Source of the DNA: Burkholderiales bacterium | GTDB taxonomy: Bacteria; Pseudomonadota; Gammaproteobacteria; Burkholderiales; Ga0077523 | NCBI GenBank assembly: GCA_019745565.1 | Contig: JAIESW010000028.1 | Coordinates: 1 to 64,000, forward strand | Reading direction: 5' to 3' | Length of the DNA: 64,000 bases | Shown: in pieces, positions 28,578-37,123 of the stretch | Position numbering within the stretch: position 1 is the first letter of the stretch | Layout of the letters: each line of letters begins with the position of its first letter | Notes under the pieces: generated by a model | Databases searched by the model: none | Told to the model about the DNA's origin: nothing | The model's input: only the letters and a program-made list of their open reading frames with translations | Program-made: the position numbers and the translations under genes

Positions 28578-30676
28578 TCCGGCGCGGCGCGCTCGCGGCG
28601 GCGGTCCTCGTCGCATCGGCGCGGGTCACGGCGGCAGTTCCGGCATTCGAGGACGTGCAGCGCGCGTATCTGCCGAGCGAGGCGGTGCTGCTCGATCGGC
28701 ACGGCGAGGTGATCCACGAACTGCGCGTGGACGCGAAGGTGCGCCGCCTGCCCTGGGTGTCGCTCGCGCGCGTGTCGCCGGCTCTGGTGGATGCGGTGCT
28801 GCGCGCCGAAGACAAGCGGTTCTTCGAGCATTCGGGGGTGGACTGGCGGGCGCTCGGCGACGCAGCGGTGGACACCGTCGTGCGCGGCGCGCCGCGCGGC
28901 GCGAGCACTTTGTCCATGCAGGTGGCGGCGATGCTCGAACCGCAGTTGAAGGCGGCCGGCCAGCGCCGCACGATGGCGCAGAAGTGGGACCAGATCCGTG
29001 CCGCAGGCGAACTGGAGAAAGCGTGGACCAAGCGCCGCATTCTCGAGGCCTACCTCAACCTTTCCACCTTTCGCGGTGAACTGGTGGGCGTCGGCGCCGC
29101 CGCGCGCGGCCTGTTCGGGAAGGATCCTTCGGGCATCGATGAACGCGAGGCCGCGATTCTCGCGGCGCTGCTGCGCGGTCCGAACGCGAAGCCGCCGGTG
29201 GTGGCGAAACGCGCTTGTCAACTCGCCGGGACGCCGTCCTGTGCGGCGTACGAGTCGCTGGCGCGCGCGTATCTCGCCGAGCCGCCGCGCTTCGAAGGAC
29301 GGCCGGCGCTGGCCCCGCAGCTTGCGCGCGAACTGCTGACGAAGGATGCTCGGCGGGTCCAGACCACCCTCGACGCGCACCTGCAGGCGGTGATGCTGGA
29401 AACGCTGCAGCGCCAGCTCGTCCAGCTCGCGAGCCGCGGCGTGCGCGATGCCGCGGCGCTGATTCTGGACAACGCGTCGGGCGAGGTGCTGGCTTACGTC
29501 GGAAACACCGGCGCCGGTTCGAGCGCGCCCTTCGTCGACGGCGTCCGGGCGCCACGCCAGGCCGGCTCCACGCTGAAACCTTTCCTGTACGCGCTCGCCA
29601 TCGAGGACCGTCTGTTGACGGCGGCTTCGCTGCTCGACGATGCGCCGGCGAACCTGGTGACGCCAGCCGGCCTGTACGTGCCGCAGAACTACGATCGAGA
29701 GTTCCGCGGCGTCGCGAGCGTCCGCACCAGCCTCGCGGGATCGCTCAACGTGCCGGCGGTGCGCACCCTGATGCTGGTGGGCACGGAGCGCTTCGCCGAC
29801 CGGTTGCGGGAAACCGGATTCGAGAGCGTGGTGGAATCGGGGGACTACTACGGCTTCTCCCTCGCCCTCGGCGCCGCCGACGTCACGCTGTGGCAGCTCG
29901 CGAACGCCTATCGGGCGCTCGCGAACGGCGGCCAATGGAGTCGGCCGCGCGTACTGCCTGCGCCGCCCGGCCGGAGTGTCGCCGTCATGGATCCCGGCGC
30001 GGCCTACATCGTGAGCGACATCCTTTCGGACCGGAATGCCCGCAGCATCACCTTCGGACTCGACAATCCGCTCGCCACCCGCTTCTGGACCGCGGTCAAG
30101 ACCGGCACCAGCAAGGACATGCGCGACAACTGGTGCATCGGCTTCTCGCGCCGGTACACCGTGGGTGTGTGGGTCGGCAATTTCGACGGTTCCCCGATGC
30201 GCGACGTATCCGGCGTGTCGGGGGCGGCGCCGGCGTGGCTCGATCTCATGAACGCGCTGCACCGGTCCGACGCCAGGACGCCCGCACCGGCCCGGCCCGC
30301 CGACGTGGTGATCCAGCACGTGCGCTTCGTCCCCGAGATCGAAGCCGAGCGCGACGAACTGTTCCTCGCCGGCACCGAAGTGGCGGAGGTGCACGTGAAG
30401 CCGCCGCTGCCCGTGGCCGCCCGCATCGTGTATCCGGGCGAGGGGACCATCATCGCGCTCGATCCGGACATTCCTGCTGCCGCGCAGCGTGTGCGCTTCG
30501 AGGCCTCGGTACCGGACGCAAGCCTGCAATGGCGCATCGTGGGCGAGGCCCCGGAAGCGGTGGCCGATGCGCTGTGGCAGCCGCATGCGGGTCGCTTCGA
30601 ACTCGCCCTGGTCGACGCCGAAGGACGCGAACTCGACCGCGTTCGGTTCGAGGTCCGGGGCAGCGCTGGGCGCTAG
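28574..30676 (+). CDS. pbpC: Penicillin-binding protein 1C (glycosyltransferase/transpeptidase)
   Basis: A bifunctional class A PBP of 700 residues. A short N-terminal signal/anchor (RRGALAAAVLVASARVTAAV) leads to the glycosyltransferase-51 domain with catalytic Glu79 in RAEDKRFFEHSGVDW and the GASTLSMQVA motif. The transpeptidase domain contains the SxxK motif with Ser332 (AGSTLKPFLY), SLN and KTGTSKDMRD. A C-terminal BiPBP_C domain (about 615-700) is present. It starts at the GTG overlapping the alpha-2-macroglobulin stop. The frame is open far upstream, but only inside the macroglobulin gene. PBP1C binds beta-lactams poorly in other species and is thought to assist wall repair. Confidence 0.93.
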   Translation: MIRRGALAAAVLVASARVTAAVPAFEDVQRAYLPSEAVLLDRHGEVIHELRVDAKVRRLPWVSLARVSPALVDAVLRAEDKRFFEHSGVDWRALGDAAVDTVVRGAPRGASTLSMQVAAMLEPQLKAAGQRRTMAQKWDQIRAAGELEKAWTKRRILEAYLNLSTFRGELVGVGAAARGLFGKDPSGIDEREAAILAALLRGPNAKPPVVAKRACQLAGTPSCAAYESLARAYLAEPPRFEGRPALAPQLARELLTKDARRVQTTLDAHLQAVMLETLQRQLVQLASRGVRDAAALILDNASGEVLAYVGNTGAGSSAPFVDGVRAPRQAGSTLKPFLYALAIEDRLLTAASLLDDAPANLVTPAGLYVPQNYDREFRGVASVRTSLAGSLNVPAVRTLMLVGTERFADRLRETGFESVVESGDYYGFSLALGAADVTLWQLANAYRALANGGQWSRPRVLPAPPGRSVAVMDPGAAYIVSDILSDRNARSITFGLDNPLATRFWTAVKTGTSKDMRDNWCIGFSRRYTVGVWVGNFDGSPMRDVSGVSGAAPAWLDLMNALHRSDARTPAPARPADVVIQHVRFVPEIEAERDELFLAGTEVAEVHVKPPLPVAARIVYPGEGTIIALDPDIPAAAQRVRFEASVPDASLQWRIVGEAPEAVADALWQPHAGRFELALVDAEGRELDRVRFEVRGSAGR

Positions 30677-30722
30677 GAATGTGCTCCCCCCGCCGGGCCC
30701 GCGGGTCTTCCCTCTCGGGCCC

Positions 30723-30737
30723 AGCCCGTGCCGGGCT
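30723..30737. terminator. Short hairpin between convergent pbpC and unknown gene
   Basis: AGCCCG (30723-30728) and CGGGCT (30732-30737) pair around a 3-base loop in the 69-base convergent gap, which also contains overlapping CGGGCC/GGCCCG tracts (about 30695-30722). It is G/C-rich without a T-run, so it is a weak or bidirectional terminator at best. Confidence 0.35.
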
Positions 30738-30745
30738 CGCCGCGA

Positions 30746-31465
30746 TCAGACGGTGCCGGCTTCGACTTCGCCCACGGCCTTGGCCGGCGGGGCGAGCAAC
30801 TCGGGCATGCCGCGCGACTGGCACAGCGCGATCGCGTGCGGCTTCTGCAGGCGGCCGCGCAGCAGCGTGAAGGCGTTCTCGGGCAGTTCGAGGCGGATCC
30901 TGGCGGTGGACGCGAAGGCGCGCGCCGCGGCTTCGTCGAGGAAGAAGCTGAAGCCGGCCGCGGGATTGCCGGTGGGAACGGCGCGCCACACGTTGAGCAG
31001 GTCGGGCAGCTTGTCCAGGGCGGCGGCTTCGCCCGAAGTCATGAAACGGCGCCGGGCGGGCCGATCCGCGCCGAGGGCCTTCATCCACTGGCCGGTCTCG
31101 TCGTCGAACCACGGCAGTTCACGCCGGAATACGGAGGCCACCAGCTCCCACCAGGTCCCGTGGTCGATCCTGCCGCCCTTGTCGGTCAGCACCCGGAGCT
31201 GGTACGCCCGGGCATGCATCTCGAGCCAGCGGTCGTAGGCCTGACTTTCCAGCAAAGTTTCGGCACGCTGGGACAGGGAGTCGTACAGGCCGTTCACGTA
31301 GCTCGCGAGCGGCGGGATATAGGGCGCCTGGACGATCAGCGGGTGCTCGAGCGAGGGCAGGCGACCCGGGCGCCGCACCAGACAGGCTGCCAGATCCGGA
31401 TGCAGCGGCTCCGGTTCGGGCAGGCCGGCCAAGCGGCGGGTGGCGGTGGTGGCGTCGTTCATCAT
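30746..31465 (-). CDS. Conserved-looking protein of unknown function
   Basis: A 239-residue cytoplasmic protein I do not recognise. It has no signal peptide or membrane segment. It is largely helical, with a Trp/Tyr-rich central region (LYDSLSQRAETLLESQAYDR, then WLEMHARAYQLRVLTD; later WWELVASVFRRELPWFDDET) and a C-terminal segment of alternating strands (AFTLLRGRLQKPHAIALCQS). The start is ATG 31465 (a second ATG at 31462 is adjacent). The open frame extends to 31645, but into the divergent promoter region. It stands between pbpC and the divergent MFS gene. No functional clue comes from context. Confidence 0.68.
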   Translation of the reverse strand: MMNDATTATRRLAGLPEPEPLHPDLAACLVRRPGRLPSLEHPLIVQAPYIPPLASYVNGLYDSLSQRAETLLESQAYDRWLEMHARAYQLRVLTDKGGRIDHGTWWELVASVFRRELPWFDDETGQWMKALGADRPARRRFMTSGEAAALDKLPDLLNVWRAVPTGNPAAGFSFFLDEAAARAFASTARIRLELPENAFTLLRGRLQKPHAIALCQSRGMPELLAPPAKAVGEVEAGTV

Positions 31466-31638
31466 GCTCGTGGACTCTGGCCAGTGAGGCGGGTAAACCG
31501 GTGCCAAGCGAGTTGCGTTCCCGGCTTGCCCTCGAGGGCGCCGATGATGACAGATCAAGGCGTCGGGTGTGCGGTCGGGAGCGGGGCGCGCGGGCCAAAC
31601 CTCACGGGATGGCAAGTATCGCGGGCTTCGATCAGGCG

Positions 31639-31667
31639 TAGCCAAGCCCTGGGACGGTCCCTACAAT
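31639..31667 (+). promoter_or_regulatory. Sigma-70 type promoter candidate for the MFS gene
   Basis: TAGCCA (31639-31644), a 17-base spacer and TACAAT (31662-31667; 5 of 6 with TATAAT) lie about 73 bases upstream of the GTG start at 31740. Confidence 0.45.
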
Positions 31668-31739
31668 GCGGGCACCCGCGCGGTGGGGCCCCCGAGCCCG
31701 TCCCGACGAGGCACAAACAATCACAGGGGAGAGGCAGCA

Positions 31740-33092
31740 GTGGCCACGCAAACCGTTTCGCGGGAGTTCGAGGAGGCGACATTCAGCAAAGTCGCCTGGC
31801 GGCTGATCCCGTTCCTGTTCATCTGCTACATCGTCGCGTTCCTCGACCGGGTGAACGTAGGCTTCGCGAAGCTGCAGATGTCGGGCGATCTCAAGTTCGA
31901 CGACGCCATCTACAGCCTGGGCGCTGGCATCTTCTTTATCGGCTACTTCATCTTCGAGGTACCGAGCAACGTGATCCTGGAGAAGGTCGGGGCGAAGATC
32001 TGGATCGCCCGCATCATGATCACCTGGGGGATCATCTCGGCGGCGTTCATGTTCGTCTCGACGCCGTTCTGGTTCTACACCCTGCGCTTCCTGCTGGGCG
32101 TGGCGGAAGCGGGCTTCTTCCCCGGCATCATTCTGTACCTGACCTACTGGTTTCCCGGCGATCGGCGTGCGAAGGTGGTGGCGCTGTTCATGACCGCGAT
32201 CGCGATGGCCAACGTCATCGGTTCCCCGGTGTCGGGCGCCATCATGCAGTACATGGACGGGTACAACGGTTGGCGCGGTTGGCAGTGGCTGTTCCTGCTG
32301 GAGGGGCTGCCGTCGGTTGTGGTCGGTATCCTGGTGCTCGTGCTGCTCGACGACGGCCCGAAGAGGGCGAAATGGCTGACGCAGCCGGAGCGCGAACTGA
32401 TCGCCGAACGCATCGCTGCCGACAATGCGGCCAAGGGCAGTCATCACGGCAAGCACGACCTCATGGGGGCCTTCAAGGATCTGCGCGTCTGGGCCTTCGC
32501 GGTGGTCTACCTGGCCGGCGTCACCGGTTTCTATGCCGTCAACTTCTGGATGCCGACGATCATCCAGGAGCTCGGGATGAAGAACGACGAATACCTCAAG
32601 GTAGGTCTGCTCAGCATGATCCCCTGGGGCGTGGCGGCGGTCGCGATGGTGCTGAACGGCATGCACTCCGACCGCACCGGCGAACGCCGGTGGCATGCGG
32701 CGGGCGGACTCCTGGTGGCAATCCTCGGGATGCTGATCCTGGCTTTCGTCCCCAAGCATGAAGTGGTGCTGTCGCTGGCAGGTCTCACCTTGATCACCTC
32801 CGGCATCCTGTCCTGGGTGGCCACGTTCTGGTCGCTGCCGACCGCGTTCCTGACCGGCACTGCGGCCGCAGCGGGCATCGCCTGGATCAATTCGGTCGGC
32901 AACCTCGGCGGCTACTTCGGGCCCATGCTCATCGGGCAGCTGCGTGCCGCCGCGAAGGCGGCGGGGAGCGGCGACGGCGCGACCCACGCCTTCCTCGCCC
33001 TGGCTGCGTTGGCATTGATCGGGGTCCTCATTACCGTGCTCATGCGGCCGGCAAAGGCCGGTACCGCTGCGGTGCCGGAAGCGGCGCGATAG
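31740..33092 (+). CDS. MFS transporter, anion:cation symporter family
   Basis: A 450-residue inner-membrane transporter with 12 predicted membrane segments. The first segment and loop (LIPFLFICYIVAFLDRVNVG, then FAKLQM) and the RFLLGVAEAGFFPGIILYLT motif are typical of the ACS family that takes up organic anions (tartrate, phthalate, 4-hydroxyphenylacetate, galactonate). The substrate is unknown. The GTG at 31740 follows AGGGGAGAGG with normal spacing and begins with ATQTVSREFEEA. No catabolic gene is adjacent, so it is an orphan transporter followed by a hairpin at 33107-33138. Confidence 0.88.
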   Translation: MATQTVSREFEEATFSKVAWRLIPFLFICYIVAFLDRVNVGFAKLQMSGDLKFDDAIYSLGAGIFFIGYFIFEVPSNVILEKVGAKIWIARIMITWGIISAAFMFVSTPFWFYTLRFLLGVAEAGFFPGIILYLTYWFPGDRRAKVVALFMTAIAMANVIGSPVSGAIMQYMDGYNGWRGWQWLFLLEGLPSVVVGILVLVLLDDGPKRAKWLTQPERELIAERIAADNAAKGSHHGKHDLMGAFKDLRVWAFAVVYLAGVTGFYAVNFWMPTIIQELGMKNDEYLKVGLLSMIPWGVAAVAMVLNGMHSDRTGERRWHAAGGLLVAILGMLILAFVPKHEVVLSLAGLTLITSGILSWVATFWSLPTAFLTGTAAAAGIAWINSVGNLGGYFGPMLIGQLRAAAKAAGSGDGATHAFLALAALALIGVLITVLMRPAKAGTAAVPEAAR

Positions 33093-33106
33093 CGCTCCCG
33101 GGCGTG

Positions 33107-33138
33107 TCGGGCGAGGCAGGCAGCCTCGCCTCGCCCGA
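33107..33138 (+). terminator. Stem-loop after the MFS gene
   Basis: TCGGGCGAGGC (33107-33117) pairs perfectly with GCCTCGCCCGA (33128-33138) over 11 bases with a 10-base loop, 15 bases after the stop. The stem is very stable but there is no T-run, so it is either a non-canonical terminator or an mRNA 3' stabiliser. Confidence 0.55.
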
Positions 33139-33188
33139 TACTCCCGGCGACCGTCAGGCGCTCCGGGCATGCCAATCGCTTGCCCGGG

Positions 33189-33218
33189 CTGACCGGAGGC
33201 GGCAGCTACCAGTACAAT
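33189..33218 (+). promoter_or_regulatory. Sigma-70 type promoter candidate for the histidine kinase operon
   Basis: CTGACC (33189-33194; TGAC core of TTGACA), an 18-base spacer and TACAAT (33213-33218) lie about 47 bases before the ATG at 33265. Confidence 0.45.
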
Positions 33219-33264
33219 AGCGCGCCTGTCCGCTCCCCCTCGCTGGTACATCCGACCCCGCTCC

Positions 33265-35082
<1,818 letters not shown>

Positions 35083-35086
35083 TCGC

Positions 35087-37003
35087 ATGCCGACCCTACC
35101 GGCCCGCATCGGCAAGTACGATATCCGCGCACAGCTGGGCGCGGGGGCCATGGCGGTCGTGTACCAGGCCTACGATCCGGTGATCGAGCGCACGCTCGCG
35201 ATCAAGGTGGTGGACAAGGCGCGTCTGGACGAGAGCGAGTCCGACACCATCCTGGAGCGCTTCCGCGTCGAGGCGCGCGCGGCCGGGCGGCTGCAGCACC
35301 AGAACATCGTGGCGGTGTACGACTTCGGCGAGGAGGGCAACCTCGTCTACCTCGTGATGGAATGCGTGTTCGGCCGGCCGCTGACGGCCTACCTGCAAGC
35401 GGAGGATTTCCGCGGCGAACCGGACAAGGTCTGCGAAATCCTCCTGCAGATCCTGTCGGCGCTGCAGTATTCGCACGCGCAGGGCGTGGTCCATCGCGAC
35501 ATCAAGCCCGCCAACATCATGGTGACGCGCGAAGGGTCGATCAAGATCGCCGACTTCGGCGTCGCGCGCATCGAATCGTCCCAGCTCACCCAGACCGGTG
35601 ACCTGATCGGGACGCCTTCCTACATGTCGCCCGAGCAGTTCGCTGGCGAAACCGCAGACGCGCGCACCGACCTGTACGCGACTTCCGTGGTGTTCTACGA
35701 GCTGCTCACGCGCAAGCGGCCGTTCGAAGGCAGCAACAACGCCGTGATCATGCACCGCGTGTTCACCGAGACGCCCACCGCGCCGTCGATCGTCAATCCG
35801 CTGCTGTCGGACGCGCTCGATGCCGTCGTGCTGCGCGGCATGGCCAAGGACGCGCAGGATCGCTACCGCAGTGCCCATGACTTCGCCCTCGCGATCCGCG
35901 AAGCCATGGGCATCGGCCTGCTGAAGACGGCGGCGCCCGTGGTGGACAACAGGCCGAAGATCGCCCCGAACCTGCTGAAGGCGGTGCGCAGTGCGCCGGC
36001 AGCGCCGGCGACGAACGGCGAGGCCGCCCGCGCCACGCCCGGCACGGCCAACCAGCGGGCGACGGCGCTGGCCCCGCTCAAGGCCACGCCGACGGCCGCG
36101 CCCGACAAGCCCGTGATCCTCTTCGTCGACGACGAGGCGCGCATCCTCACGGCGCTGCACGCGTTGTTCCGCCAGAAGTACACGGTGTTCACCTCCGACG
36201 ATCCGCGCCAGGCGGTGGAGATGGTGAAGCGACTGCAGGTGCACGTGCTGGTGTCCGATCAGCGCATGCCCAACATGCTCGGCGTGGAACTCCTGCGCGA
36301 GGTGAAGGAGATCTCGCCCAAGACCGTGCGCATCCTGCTGACCGGCTATTCGGATCTCGCATCCATCGTCGGGTCCATCAACGAGGGCGAGGTCTGGCGC
36401 TTCATCAACAAGCCCTGGGACACCCAGGACGTGCAGCGCATCGTGGCCGAGGCGGTCGCGATCGCCACCGAGATGCCGGAAGTCCCGGCCTGGCAGATGC
36501 CGGCCAAGCCGCGCTTCGAGGAATCGATCCTGTCGCTCGATCCGGGCAACATCGTGACCCCCGGACTGCTGGGCCAGTACGGCGAGCGCCACTGGGTCGC
36601 GCAGGCGCGCGATCTCGACGAGGCCATCACCCTCCTGCAGGAGCGCGAGGTGGCGGTGCTGGTGGCCGACATGGACAGCGATCCCCAGGAAGTGAAGTCG
36701 CTCCTGCACCTGCTGAAGCGCGACTATCCGCAGATCCTCACCATCGCGGTCACCCAGACCATCGATGCCGAGATGCTGATCGAGCTCATCAACGAAGCTC
36801 AGGTGCACCGCTTCATCAGCAAGCCGGTGAATGCAGCGCTGCTCCAGCAGCACGTCGACGCGGCCATGAACCGTTATCACACCTACAAGGCCACGCCGGC
36901 GCTCGCGATGGCGCAGAAGGTCGAGGAGCAGAAGGCGGCGCCGGTGCTGAAAAGCGGCCTGATGGACCGCCTGCGCGCCATCGCTCGCTTCGGCGCCCGC
37001 TGA
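35087..37003 (+). CDS. Ser/Thr kinase fused to two receiver domains
   Basis: A 638-residue fusion. Residues about 10-275 form a Hanks-type kinase with glycine loop LGAGAMAVVY, Lys40, HRDIKPANI (catalytic Asp138), DFG at 156-158 and the GTPSYMSPEQ segment. An Ala/Pro/Thr-rich linker follows. Receiver 1 (about 340-465) is a complete REC domain: FVDDEARIL acidic pocket, phospho-acceptor Asp391 in VSDQRMPN, LLTGYSD and FINKPWD. Receiver 2 (about 480-612) is divergent. It lacks the paired acidic residues (SLDPGNIV) but keeps a possible acceptor Asp528 (LVADMDSD) and the FISKPVN lysine. There is no DNA-binding or other output domain, so phosphorylation by the adjacent histidine kinase probably controls the Ser/Thr kinase. 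Confidence 0.9.
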   Translation: MPTLPARIGKYDIRAQLGAGAMAVVYQAYDPVIERTLAIKVVDKARLDESESDTILERFRVEARAAGRLQHQNIVAVYDFGEEGNLVYLVMECVFGRPLTAYLQAEDFRGEPDKVCEILLQILSALQYSHAQGVVHRDIKPANIMVTREGSIKIADFGVARIESSQLTQTGDLIGTPSYMSPEQFAGETADARTDLYATSVVFYELLTRKRPFEGSNNAVIMHRVFTETPTAPSIVNPLLSDALDAVVLRGMAKDAQDRYRSAHDFALAIREAMGIGLLKTAAPVVDNRPKIAPNLLKAVRSAPAAPATNGEAARATPGTANQRATALAPLKATPTAAPDKPVILFVDDEARILTALHALFRQKYTVFTSDDPRQAVEMVKRLQVHVLVSDQRMPNMLGVELLREVKEISPKTVRILLTGYSDLASIVGSINEGEVWRFINKPWDTQDVQRIVAEAVAIATEMPEVPAWQMPAKPRFEESILSLDPGNIVTPGLLGQYGERHWVAQARDLDEAITLLQEREVAVLVADMDSDPQEVKSLLHLLKRDYPQILTIAVTQTIDAEMLIELINEAQVHRFISKPVNAALLQQHVDAAMNRYHTYKATPALAMAQKVEEQKAAPVLKSGLMDRLRAIARFGAR

Positions 37004-37021
37004 AGACCGCTCCGGCGCCCC

Positions 37022-37063
37022 TTGATCTGCATCAAGGGGCTCGGAAGGACTAGACTCTAGCAT
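37022..37063 (+). promoter_or_regulatory. Fnr box and -10 element upstream of ccoI
   Basis: TTGAT-ctgc-ATCAA (37022-37035) is a perfect Fnr/Anr palindrome. TAGCAT (37058-37063) begins 22 bases after the box, giving the class II geometry with the box centred near -41.5 and a start near 37070, 54 bases upstream of ccoI. Confidence 0.8.
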
Positions 37064-37123
37064 CGTCGTATCGCCGGCAGCGGCGCCGTGCGCGGCCGTC
37101 GTCCGGAATCCACGAGAGCGAGC

